From Oscillospiraceae bacterium (GTDB lineage Bacteria > Bacillota_A > Clostridia > Oscillospirales > Oscillospiraceae), in contig JAFYCC010000053.1 in assembly GCA_017539885.1 (NCBI GenBank), forward strand, positions 1 through 13,829: a stretch of 13,829 nt of DNA, given 5' to 3'. The notes under the pieces were generated by a model. That model saw nothing but the letters and a program-made list of their open reading frames with translations. It did not search any database and had not been told where the DNA came from. Position 1 is the first letter of the stretch. Each line of letters opens with the position of its first letter. Both the position numbers and the translations under genes were made by a program. This document shows, in pieces, positions 1 to 5,933 of the stretch.

Positions 1-14
1 CTTTACTTCAGCAG

Positions 15-54
15 AGTGCTTTGGTATAATCAGATTTGCCAAAGCACTTTGGCA
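15..54. repeat. Inverted repeats framing a TATAAT box
   Basis: AGTGCTTTGG (15-24) and CCAAAGCACT (39-48) are perfect 10-base inverted arms. The second arm also takes part in a second palindrome, TGCCAAAG-CA-CTTTGGCA (37-54), so the CTTTGG core occurs three times. A TATAAT lies at 25-30, with TTTACT 17 bases upstream (2-7), so this reads as a plus-strand promoter with an operator around the -10 and start site. No gene follows on the plus strand within reach, so the target, if any, is unknown. The repeats are certain; their role is inferred. Confidence 0.5.
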
Positions 55-60
55 TTTCTT

Positions 61-99
61 TGAACGGCCGGCCTTCCTTACCCCGGAGACGGCCGTTCA
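61..99. terminator. Hairpin just after the ribbon-helix-helix gene
   Basis: TGAACGGCC (61-69) and GGCCGTTCA (91-99) form a perfect 9-base stem 3' of the minus-strand stop codon at 102-104. Neither strand has a strong T run after the stem: the plus side reads TTCTATT and the minus side reads AAAGAAATG. It may be a weak terminator or only an mRNA 3' hairpin. Confidence 0.35.
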
Positions 100-101
100 T
101 T

Positions 102-275
102 CTATTCGCTGATCTCCCGGTCTACGATCCGGCGAAACCACTGGATGCGGGTTTCTCCTCGCTGCCGAAGCTTCTCGTCCAGCTGATCCGCTTTTTCAGG
201 GTCGATCATGAAGACGAGCTGCCTGAATTTCTTCCGGCGTTCCCGGTAATACTCAGCACGACTTTCCGGTGACAA
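102..275 (-). CDS. Small ribbon-helix-helix-like protein
   Basis: A 57-residue, highly charged protein. The basic N-terminal half contains YYRERRKKFRQLVFMI, which could form the beta strand of a ribbon-helix-helix fold. Two helical stretches follow (about residues 26-37 and 43-56), as in Arc/MetJ/CopG-type DNA-binding proteins and small proteins of clostridial mobile elements. The start is TTG at 275, because AAAGGAGG sits 7 bases upstream of it. The ATG at 326 that would give a longer frame lies inside the promoter and has no ribosome site. A direct repeat over the promoter suggests self-repression. The family call rests on size, charge and predicted secondary structure, not on a diagnostic motif; an uncharacterised element-borne protein is the alternative. 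Confidence 0.6.
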   Translation of the reverse strand: MSPESRAEYYRERRKKFRQLVFMIDPEKADQLDEKLRQRGETRIQWFRRIVDREISE

Positions 276-289
276 ATCCTCACCTCCTT

Positions 290-325
290 TGTAGCTAGCA
301 ACAGTATACCATGTAGTTAGCAACA
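290..325 (-). repeat. 14-base direct repeat, candidate operator
   Basis: TGTTGCTAACTACA (312-325) and TGTTGCTAGCTACA (290-303) differ by one base and start 22 bases apart, about two helical turns. One copy fills the -35/-10 spacer and the other covers the transcription start region, so a bound protein would block the promoter. The small DNA-binding-like protein just downstream is the obvious candidate ligand (inference). Confidence 0.65.
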
Positions 326-331
326 AGTCAA
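303..331 (-). promoter_or_regulatory. Promoter of the ribbon-helix-helix gene
   Basis: On the minus strand TTGACT (-35, 326-331) is separated by exactly 17 bases from TATACT (-10, 303-308). The gene's ribosome binding site and TTG start follow about 30 bases downstream. This is a near-consensus sigma-A promoter. Confidence 0.75.
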
Positions 332-541
332 GATATTACGACGTCCGGAAACATGTTTCGTAATGGAGGGGGGTGTATGCGACTGAAGTCCTGACGCCTC
401 AAGGCGAGAAGGCCTTTTCTCTGATCCGGGGCGAATGGGTACAAAAAGTTGCCCCCTGGATGTCAGAAATTGAGGCCTCCTCAACACTTTTCTCAACACT
501 TTTGATTTTTTGGAAGGTGATAAACTCTTTTTGGATAAAAC
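332..541. other. Stretch with no gene, containing a 12-base tandem repeat
   Basis: I see no convincing gene on either strand between the promoter at 303-331 and the tRNA terminator. It contains a perfect tandem repeat of CTCAACACTTTT (480-491 and 492-503), a short TTGAGG/CCTCAA inverted repeat (470-484), and a weak GGGGC/GCCCC hairpin near 429-455. Open frames here lack ribosome sites and recognisable protein features. Confidence 0.5.
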
Positions 542-580
542 AAAAAGTCTCGCAATCCATTGAGACTGCGAGACTTTTTT
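542..580. terminator. Bidirectional terminator after the tRNA pair
   Basis: AAAAGTCTCGCA (543-554) pairs with TGCGAGACTTTT, forming a 12-base stem around a 12-base loop. T runs follow in both orientations. It lies directly downstream of tRNA-Thr on the minus strand and should end the tRNA transcript. Confidence 0.85.
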
Positions 581-581
581 A

Positions 582-657
<76 letters not shown>

Positions 658-660
658 GCG

Positions 661-737
661 TGGCGACCCAGAACGGGCTCGAACCGTCGACCTCCAGCGT
701 GACAGGCTGGCGTTCTAACCAACTGAACTACTGGGCC
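661..737 (-). tRNA. tRNA-Asp (anticodon GTC)
   Basis: A 77-base cloverleaf with encoded CCA. The acceptor arm is GGCCCAG/CTGGGTC with discriminator G, which is usual for Asp. The anticodon stem CCAGC/GCTGG encloses loop CTGTCAC, giving anticodon GTC. The T arm contains GGTTCGAGCC. It is the first gene of the two-tRNA transcript. Confidence 0.97.
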
Positions 738-751
738 ACAAGCGCTTTGCT

Positions 752-780
752 ATTGTACAATAGCGGTTTCGGATTGTCAA
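752..780 (-). promoter_or_regulatory. tRNA operon promoter
   Basis: Minus-strand TTGACA (775-780), a 17-base spacer and TACAAT (752-757) lie just upstream of tRNA-Asp. The -35 is perfect and the -10 has five of six consensus bases, as expected for a stable-RNA promoter. Confidence 0.9.
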
Positions 781-806
781 GCGTAAAAATCGAAAATTTG
801 GAAAAG

Positions 807-835
807 ATTTCTCCACGCCTGCAGTGAGGAGAAAT
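807..835 (-). terminator. Possible terminator of the LysR gene
   Basis: ATTTCTCC and GGAGAAAT form an 8-base inverted repeat 3' of the LysR stop codon. On the minus strand the stem is followed by CTTTTCC and then an A/T-rich run. The T tract is short, so this is a moderate call. Confidence 0.5.
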
Positions 836-874
836 ATCCACCGTTTCTGTACTTTTTTTGCAAAAACGAAGCCA

Positions 875-1750
875 TCACGCGTTTTGTGCTACCCATTTCT
901 GTACATATTCCGCGAAGCGAGCAACACAGGGGCTCTCCATGGAGTTCTGCGGAACTGCCAGAGCAATGGTACGCATCGGCTTGTTTTCCAGCTCCAATAC
1001 TCGGATGTTTGCCGTTCTGCCGAGCAGCAACAGTTCAGGCATGATGCTGACACCGAGGCCGTTTTCTACCATGGCAAGCATTGCATAGTCATCTTTCGTC
1101 ACATAGCGCACGTTCGGCCGTACGCCTGCCTGTGAGAGAACTTTCCGCATGTCCTGATCGGAATTCTCAAGCAGACTGATGAACGGTTCACCAACAAGTT
1201 CCGAGAGAGGACACACATCAAATCTTGCGAGACGATGGTCCGCAGGAACAACAAGAAGCAGACGATCTTCACGCAGCGGGATGCAGGGACAGTCAAGGTC
1301 TGTAGGCAGCGTGACAAAGCCGAGGTCAACACTTCCGTCGCTCAGCCAGGATTCCACATCGTGATAGTCACCGTTGGAAAGTCCGAACTCGATGTTCGGA
1401 TAATCATTTGTAAAGGCCTTGATCATACCCGGCAGCCAGTGCACAGCAACACTTGAGAATGCGCCGACGCGCACTGTGCCCGCGTCAAGACCCCGGATAG
1501 AAGCAATCGTCTGGCGGAGACGTTCACTCCCCGCAAGGACGCTTCGAACAGCGGGAAGAACGCGCAATCCGTCCGGCGTCAGCCGGGCGCCGCTTCGACC
1601 CCGAAGAAACAGAGGAAAGCCGAATTCTTCCTCCAGTGAACTGATCACATGGCTCACGTTGGACTGACTGCAGCCCAGCGCCTCGGCGGCACGGGTCAGA
1701 CTTCCGAGTTCTGCTACCTTGATCAAAACTTCATATTTTGTAACGGCCAT
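875..1750 (-). CDS. LysR-family transcriptional regulator
   Basis: A 291-residue protein of normal LysR length. The N-terminal winged helix-turn-helix spans about residues 5-63, with the recognition region SLTRAAEALGCSQSNVSHVI at 17-36. The effector-binding domain runs from about residue 92 and opens with GTVRVGAFSSVAVHWLP, a typical start of that domain. The ATG at 1750 is preceded by GGGAG at 11 bases, and a promoter is visible upstream. The gene is divergent from a PutP-type sodium/proline symporter across 124 bases, the usual layout for a LysR protein that controls its neighbour. Proline or a related solute is therefore a possible effector (inference). Nothing in the sequence identifies the ligand. 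Confidence 0.93.
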   Translation of the reverse strand: MAVTKYEVLIKVAELGSLTRAAEALGCSQSNVSHVISSLEEEFGFPLFLRGRSGARLTPDGLRVLPAVRSVLAGSERLRQTIASIRGLDAGTVRVGAFSSVAVHWLPGMIKAFTNDYPNIEFGLSNGDYHDVESWLSDGSVDLGFVTLPTDLDCPCIPLREDRLLLVVPADHRLARFDVCPLSELVGEPFISLLENSDQDMRKVLSQAGVRPNVRYVTKDDYAMLAMVENGLGVSIMPELLLLGRTANIRVLELENKPMRTIALAVPQNSMESPCVARFAEYVQKWVAQNA

Positions 1751-1768
1751 TTTTTGCGTTTCTCCCTA

Positions 1769-1797
1769 TTGCGTTTTTCGAACGAGTGCATTATAAT
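1769..1797 (+). promoter_or_regulatory. Possible putP promoter sharing the -10 region
   Basis: Plus-strand TATAAT (1792-1797) has TTGCGT 17 bases upstream (1769-1774). The -35 matches consensus at only three of six bases, so it may need an activator. It overlaps the -10 of the divergent LysR promoter within the palindrome ATTATAAT. Confidence 0.4.
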
Positions 1798-1818
1798 ACA
1801 GACGATTCATAAAATCAA
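1790..1818 (-). promoter_or_regulatory. Promoter of the LysR gene
   Basis: Minus-strand TTGATT (1813-1818), a 17-base spacer and a perfect TATAAT (1790-1795). The -10 overlaps a plus-strand TATAAT (1792-1797). Confidence 0.75.
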
Positions 1819-1828
1819 GTAATGGATG

Positions 1829-1855
1829 GCATTAAATTTCGTAATGTAATAATGC
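1829..1855. promoter_or_regulatory. Candidate LysR-type operator
   Basis: CATTA (1830-1834) and TAATG (1842-1846) are inverted arms separated by seven bases, within an ATTA-N7-TAAT element of the T-N11-A type that LysR proteins favour. A further TAATGC at 1850-1855 and a GCATTA at 1788-1793 repeat the half-site. The position between the two divergent genes fits. Binding is inferred. Confidence 0.45.
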
Positions 1856-1874
1856 AGCATGGGGGTATGAGCAA

Positions 1875-3332
1875 ATGAATACGGTTGAATTGGTCGTCTT
1901 TATCATTTATCTCGTGTTTATGCTCGGCGTCGGTGTGGTTTTCTTCCTACGCTCCAAAAACGGGGGAGAGAAGGAATACTTTCTCGGAGGGCGACGTATG
2001 GGACCTTGGGTTTCAGCGTTGTCTGCCGGCGCATCCGACATGAGCGCATGGGTCCTGATGGGTCTGCCTGCATCAATTTATGCTGCTGGAATCGGACAGG
2101 TCTGGATCGCGATCGGCCTTGCGATCGGCTACGCGCTTAGCTGGATATTTGAAGCGCCGCGTCTCCGCCGTTATTCAATCGCGGCGAAGGATTCCATCAC
2201 GATCCCGCAGTACCTGACAAACCGGTTCCTGTCCGCAAGCAAGGCGCTACAGATCATCTGCGCGGTTATTTTCCTTGTGGCGTATACGATCTATGCGGCG
2301 TCAAGCATCAAGGCTTGCGGAACGCTCTTCAACACGGTCATCGGGATCGACGCGAAGCTTGCTATGTATATCGCTGCAATCATCATCATCGGTTATACAT
2401 TCCTCGGAGGCTTTTCAGCCGTTAGCTGGACGGACTTCTTTCAGGGACTGCTGATGCTCGCTGCACTCCTGATCGCGCCGATATTCGCGCTGTTCCTCGT
2501 GAATTCCGGAAACGGAGCTGCCGCTGGCGAACTGCCTGCGAACTACTGGCATCTGTTCACAAGCTGGAAAGACGTGCTGTCCGGCCTGGGCTGGGGTCTC
2601 GGCTATTTCGGCATGCCGCATATCATCATCCGCTTCATGTCCGTGCGTTCTGACAGGGATCTGAAAAAGGGCGCGCGCATCGGTATTATCTGGACTGTGC
2701 TGATCCTTGCCTTTGCTGTCGGTTCAGGACTGATCGGGCATCTCTTCCTCGGAGAGATCAGCGACAGCTCCACGGTCTTTATTCAGATGGTGCGCCGTAT
2801 ATTCCCGCCGCTTGTTAGCGGGATCCTGCTGTCTGCGATTCTTGCCGCTGCCATGAGCACTGCAGACAGCCAGCTGCTTGCTTCTGCGTCTGCCTTTGCA
2901 AGTGACGTTTACAAGCCAATCATTCGCAAGGGCAAGGCAAGCAACAAAGAGATGCTTTGGTCCGGACGCTTTGTTGTACTGATCATCGCAGTGATAGCTG
3001 TCCTGATTGCCTCGAATCCGAACAGCGGCACGATCATGGGCCTGGTGGAGAACGCCTGGGGCGTGTTCGGCGCAGCGTTCGGTCCTACAATCCTTCTGAG
3101 CCTGTTCTGGCGTCGTCTTACATTCTCCGGCGCAGTAGCCGGTATTGTCTGCGGAGCGGCGGTTGACATCGTCTGGCTCATCGTCCTCAAGAGCTTCGGC
3201 CTGTACGAGATCATTCCAGGCTTCATCGTAGGCCTGATTGCTGCCATCGTTGTCTCGCTGATAAGCAAGGAGCCGAACGGGGAGGTTACTGCTCTGTTCG
3301 ATCGTGTTGCCTCAAAGGAAGAAATCCAGTAA
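1875..3332 (+). CDS. putP: Sodium/proline symporter, PutP type
   Basis: A 485-residue, very hydrophobic protein of the sodium:solute symporter family, close to the roughly 500 residues of known PutP proteins. It would import proline with sodium across the cytoplasmic membrane. The N-terminal region has YFLGGRRMGPWVSALSAGAS followed by D55; Asp55 of E. coli PutP is essential for sodium binding and falls at the same number here. AAAMSTADSQLLASA holds S328 and T329, matching the sodium-site Ser/Thr pair of that family. About a dozen membrane segments are visible. The ATG at 1875 has GGGGG 9 bases upstream; the ATG at 1867 opens only a three-codon frame. Likely controlled by the divergent LysR gene and ended by its own terminator. 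Proline is the family substrate; a related betaine or pantothenate-like solute cannot be excluded. Confidence 0.9.
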   Translation: MNTVELVVFIIYLVFMLGVGVVFFLRSKNGGEKEYFLGGRRMGPWVSALSAGASDMSAWVLMGLPASIYAAGIGQVWIAIGLAIGYALSWIFEAPRLRRYSIAAKDSITIPQYLTNRFLSASKALQIICAVIFLVAYTIYAASSIKACGTLFNTVIGIDAKLAMYIAAIIIIGYTFLGGFSAVSWTDFFQGLLMLAALLIAPIFALFLVNSGNGAAAGELPANYWHLFTSWKDVLSGLGWGLGYFGMPHIIIRFMSVRSDRDLKKGARIGIIWTVLILAFAVGSGLIGHLFLGEISDSSTVFIQMVRRIFPPLVSGILLSAILAAAMSTADSQLLASASAFASDVYKPIIRKGKASNKEMLWSGRFVVLIIAVIAVLIASNPNSGTIMGLVENAWGVFGAAFGPTILLSLFWRRLTFSGAVAGIVCGAAVDIVWLIVLKSFGLYEIIPGFIVGLIAAIVVSLISKEPNGEVTALFDRVASKEEIQ

Positions 3333-3347
3333 CTGGTTTTCAAGATA

Positions 3348-3385
3348 TGTATGCGGCGGGAAGAATGCCCGCCGCATACATTTAT
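3348..3385 (+). terminator. putP terminator
   Basis: TGTATGCGGCGGG (3348-3360) and CCCGCCGCATACA (3368-3380) form a perfect 13-base stem with a 7-base loop, followed by TTTAT. It separates putP from the cobamide operon. Confidence 0.88.
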
Positions 3386-3392
3386 AAAACTG

Positions 3393-3421
3393 TTGCATTT
3401 TCTGCAGAATAACGCTATAAT
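3393..3421 (+). promoter_or_regulatory. Promoter of the cobamide operon
   Basis: TTGCAT (3393-3398), a 17-base spacer and a perfect TATAAT (3416-3421) lie just downstream of the putP terminator. The predicted start near 3428 leaves about 13 bases before the first riboswitch helix. Confidence 0.82.
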
Positions 3422-3437
3422 CAAGCCACAAATAAAC

Positions 3438-3620
3438 AGTGCACGCGTTTTGTGTCCGTGAGGACGCACATCGCCGTCCGGCGATGAGGGAATCGGATGC
3501 GAATTCCGAGCTGACCCAGTAACCGTGAAGCTGACGAAAGGGCAATATGTCACTGTCCGGCAGGATGGGAAGACGTCCGAGTAGGTTGAAGCCAAGCCGG
3601 GAGACCTGTCTGCGTGATTA
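3438..3620 (+). promoter_or_regulatory. Cobalamin riboswitch aptamer
   Basis: The conserved core at 3488-3528 reads GGGAATCGGATGCGAATTCC then GAGCTGACCCAGTAACCGTG, matching the cobalamin aptamer's central pattern. The B12 box AGCCGGGAGACCTGTC is at 3595-3610. CACGC (3442-3446) and GCGTG (3612-3616) can close P1. Local hairpins GTGTCC-GTGA-GGACGCAC and ATCGCC-GTCC-GGCGAT lie between P1 and the core. A terminator follows and then btuF, so bound cobalamin is expected to stop transcription of the import and assembly genes. The aptamer ends are approximate to about 10 bases. Confidence 0.93.
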
Positions 3621-3676
3621 TCACTGCTGGGGACAGATCGCTTCCTGCCGTTCCGGGCGTATGCGCTGTTATGACC

Positions 3677-3703
3677 TGCTCCCTGCATTGCAGGGAGCAT
3701 TTT
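3677..3703 (+). terminator. Riboswitch-controlled terminator
   Basis: TGCTCCCTG (3677-3685) and CAGGGAGCA (3691-3699) form a strong stem with a 5-base loop, followed by TTTT, 32 bases before the btuF start. GCTTCCTG (3640-3647) could pair instead with CAGGGAGC (3691-3698) and act as antiterminator. A second small hairpin, TTTTCCA-TTTG-TGGAAAA (3700-3717), overlaps the T run but leaves the ribosome site free. Confidence 0.82.
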
Positions 3704-3735
3704 CCATTTGTGGAAAAACAGGAAGGAGAAAAACG

Positions 3736-4764
3736 ATGAAAAAGAAGAAATGGACAGTTATCCTGCTTGCTGCCTGCATGGTGCTTTGCCTGTTTGCAGG
3801 CTGCGGCGGAGACAAGGGCAATGCGCCGGCATCGAACCAGCAGACGCCTGCCGCAGCTACACCGACGCCCGCACCGGCTGCGACGCCTGCTCCTGAAGCT
3901 ACGCCGGAGCCGACTCCGGATACATCTGTTACAGTGACTGACATGACCGGACGTGAGATCACGCTCGAGGCGCCAGCAACGCGCATCGTGGCGCTTACAG
4001 CCTCTGATTGCGAGATCCTCTATGCGATTGGCGCAGGTGACGCGCTTGTCGGAAGAGGCGAGTACTGCGATTATCCTGCGGAAGTCTTTGACGTGCCTTC
4101 CGTTCAGTCCGGCTACGACACGAACATCGAACAGATCATCGCACTCGAGCCGCAGGTACTGCTGATGAGCACCATGGCGCAGACCGAGGAGCAGGTCGCT
4201 CAGCTCGAAGCCGCCGGCGTTCATGTCGTTGTCAGCGACGCGCAGGACATCGAGGGCGTGTACACTGCGATCAACATGATCGGCGCGCTCATGGGCAAGG
4301 CGGATAAAGCTGCTGAGATCGTCGACAATATGAAGTTTGAGTTTAACGAGATCAAGGCGAATCGCATGGACGAAGGCAAAACGGTTTACTTTGAGGTCTC
4401 TCCGCTGCAATGGGGCCTCTGGACCGCCGGCAAGGGCACCTTCATGAATGAGATCGCTGAGATGATCGGCCTTAAGAACTGCTTTGACGATGTCGAGGGT
4501 TGGGCGGCGATCTCCGAGGAGCAGGTGCTTGAGCGCAACCCGGATTTCATCGTGACCATCACGATGTATTACGGCGAAGGCCCGACGCCTGAGGAGGAGA
4601 TCCTCTCCCGCGACGGCTGGCAGGATGTGACGGCCGTGAAGAACAATGCGATCCTGAATCTGCAGAACAACGAACTTTCCCGTCCGATACCGAGACTGGT
4701 GGACGGTGCGCGTGCTCTCTATGATTTCGCCGTGTACGGAGAAAAGAACGAGAACGCTGCTTGA
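3736..4764 (+). CDS. btuF: Corrinoid-binding lipoprotein of the BtuFCD importer
   Basis: A 342-residue extracellular substrate-binding lipoprotein that would capture cobalamin or cobinamide for BtuCD. A lipoprotein signal covers residues 1-23: four lysines, a hydrophobic core, then FAGC with Cys23 as the lipidated residue. A Thr/Pro/Ala-rich linker (about 30-62) tethers a periplasmic-binding-protein domain of the FecB/BtuF class, starting at VTVTDMTGREITLEAPATRI. The ATG at 3736 has GGAAGGAG 7 bases upstream; the same frame stays open back to 3547, but that part lies inside the riboswitch. The cobalamin riboswitch and downstream cob genes support a corrinoid over a siderophore. It is separated from btuC by 130 bases with two hairpins. 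Confidence 0.9.
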   Translation: MKKKKWTVILLAACMVLCLFAGCGGDKGNAPASNQQTPAAATPTPAPAATPAPEATPEPTPDTSVTVTDMTGREITLEAPATRIVALTASDCEILYAIGAGDALVGRGEYCDYPAEVFDVPSVQSGYDTNIEQIIALEPQVLLMSTMAQTEEQVAQLEAAGVHVVVSDAQDIEGVYTAINMIGALMGKADKAAEIVDNMKFEFNEIKANRMDEGKTVYFEVSPLQWGLWTAGKGTFMNEIAEMIGLKNCFDDVEGWAAISEEQVLERNPDFIVTITMYYGEGPTPEEEILSRDGWQDVTAVKNNAILNLQNNELSRPIPRLVDGARALYDFAVYGEKNENAA

Positions 4765-4778
4765 TCGGTTATTCAAGA

Positions 4779-4807
4779 GGGCAGGGGAAAGGCTTTTTCC
4801 CCTGCCC
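4779..4807. repeat. Intercistronic hairpin 1 (btuF-btuC)
   Basis: GGGCAGGGGAAA (4779-4790) and TTTCCCCTGCCC (4796-4807) form a perfect 12-base stem with a 5-base loop, 15 bases after the btuF stop. No T tract follows, so it is unlikely to be an efficient terminator. It may protect the btuF mRNA 3' end (inference). Confidence 0.6.
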
Positions 4808-4822
4808 CTGTCCGACTAGAAA

Positions 4823-4863
4823 CGCAAAGCAAAGGCGACGGGAGACGCCGCCTTTGCTTTGCG
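4823..4863. repeat. Intercistronic hairpin 2 (btuF-btuC)
   Basis: CGCAAAGCAAAGGCG (4823-4837) and CGCCTTTGCTTTGCG (4849-4863) form a perfect 15-base stem around an 11-base loop. The following bases, CTTTGAG, are a poor T tract. It lies 19 bases before the btuC ribosome site. Possible roles are partial attenuation or RNA processing. Confidence 0.65.
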
Positions 4864-4894
4864 CTTTGAGAATGTCAGGATGGAGGTGTGACGC

Positions 4895-5932
4895 TTGCGG
4901 AAAACGGAAAAGACGGAGAGTTTTCAGGTCTGGGAGTATATCCTTTTTGGCATAGTCTTTCTGGCGGTGTTCTGTCTGTGCGTCTGCATTGGCAGTGTTA
5001 ACGTCCCGCTGAAAGAGACGCTGCTCGTAATCCGCAACGCTGTCGCGCGTCTGCCGCAGCCGGCCGGATTTGCAGCCTCCATCATCCTGCGTTCGAGACT
5101 GCCGCGCGTGTTGTGCGTAGCGCTCGTTGGTGCGTCGCTCTCTCTGGCTGGCGCAGCCATGCAGGGACTTTTAAAGAATCCCCTTGCCGACGGTTCAACG
5201 CTTGGCGTGTCTTCGGGCGCGGCGCTCGGTGCGGTCATCGCGATTGCTTTCGGGCTGACGTTTCCAGGCCTGCCTTTCGCGGGTACGATGATCATGGCGA
5301 TCCTGTTTGCCTTTCTGTCGCTGATGATCATTCTAAGCCTGGCGTATAAACTGGATTATTCACTTTCCACGAATACAATCATCCTTATTGGCGTTATCTA
5401 TTCCATGTTTGTGTCCAGCGCCATGAGCATCGTAATCACGTTCTCGGCGGACAAGGTGCAGCACATCACTTTCTGGACGATGGGCAGCCTGCAGGGCAGC
5501 AGTTATCAGAATGCTGCTGTTCTCGGAGGCGCACTGGTGATCTGCGGAGCCGTTCTTCTCCTCCACGCGCGCGAGCTGAACGCCTTCGCGGTCGGTGAGG
5601 AAAATGCGCAGCACATCGGCGTCAATACGCGGCGCACGAAACTCACCGTGCTCATTACGGTCTCCGCGCTGATCGGTGTGTGCGTTTCCATCGGAGGAAC
5701 GATCGGTTTCGTCGGACTCGTTACGCCGCATATGGTGCGGATGCTTGTCGGTCCGAACCATAAGCGCCTGCTGCCGGCCTCGCTGTTCGGCGGCGCCGTA
5801 TTCCTGATGCTTGCAGATCTTGTTGCAAGGATACTGTTGAATCCAAAAGAGCTTCCCATCGGCGTCGTGACAAGTCTTGTCGGCGCCGTGGTGTTCGTCG
5901 TGATATTCTACAACACGCGGAGAGGTGGCTGA
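4895..5932 (+). CDS. btuC: Corrinoid ABC transporter permease
   Basis: A 345-residue FecCD/BtuC-family membrane permease that forms the channel of the importer as a homodimer. Hallmarks in order: ILRSRLPRVL (64-73), GASLSLAGAAMQGLLKNPLA (79-98) with the NPLADGSTLG motif, FWTMGSL (193-199), the cytoplasmic coupling segment ELNAFAVGEENAQHIGV (227-243) that contacts the ATPase, and GFVGLVTPHMVRMLVG (271-286). About ten membrane helices are expected. The start is TTG at 4895 with GGAGG 8 bases upstream; GTG at 4887 is followed at once by a stop. The btuD ATG follows 1 base after this stop. The substrate assignment comes from the riboswitch and neighbours, since siderophore permeases look alike. 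Confidence 0.92.
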   Translation: MRKTEKTESFQVWEYILFGIVFLAVFCLCVCIGSVNVPLKETLLVIRNAVARLPQPAGFAASIILRSRLPRVLCVALVGASLSLAGAAMQGLLKNPLADGSTLGVSSGAALGAVIAIAFGLTFPGLPFAGTMIMAILFAFLSLMIILSLAYKLDYSLSTNTIILIGVIYSMFVSSAMSIVITFSADKVQHITFWTMGSLQGSSYQNAAVLGGALVICGAVLLLHARELNAFAVGEENAQHIGVNTRRTKLTVLITVSALIGVCVSIGGTIGFVGLVTPHMVRMLVGPNHKRLLPASLFGGAVFLMLADLVARILLNPKELPIGVVTSLVGAVVFVVIFYNTRRGG

Positions 5933-5933
5933 G

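Noticed and set aside
480..503. CRISPR-like repeat
   Set aside because: It is only two adjoining 12-base copies without spacers, so it is a simple tandem duplication.
2909..3700. 263-codon minus-strand frame across the putP end and riboswitch
   Set aside because: It crosses the putP terminator, a promoter and the riboswitch, and shows no protein-like pattern. It is a shadow frame.
3547..3735. Longer N terminus for btuF
   Set aside because: The frame is open from 3547 but lies within the aptamer and terminator. The ATG at 3736 has a strong ribosome site and begins a textbook lipoprotein signal.
3550..4776. 408-codon open frame antisense to btuF
   Set aside because: It is rich in Arg, His and Cys with no recognisable domain, has no ribosome site, runs through the riboswitch, and mirrors the codon bias of btuF on the other strand.
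4779..4863. The two btuF-btuC hairpins as intrinsic terminators
   Set aside because: Both stems are strong but neither is followed by a T tract, and ending the transcript there would cut the importer off from its riboswitch promoter.
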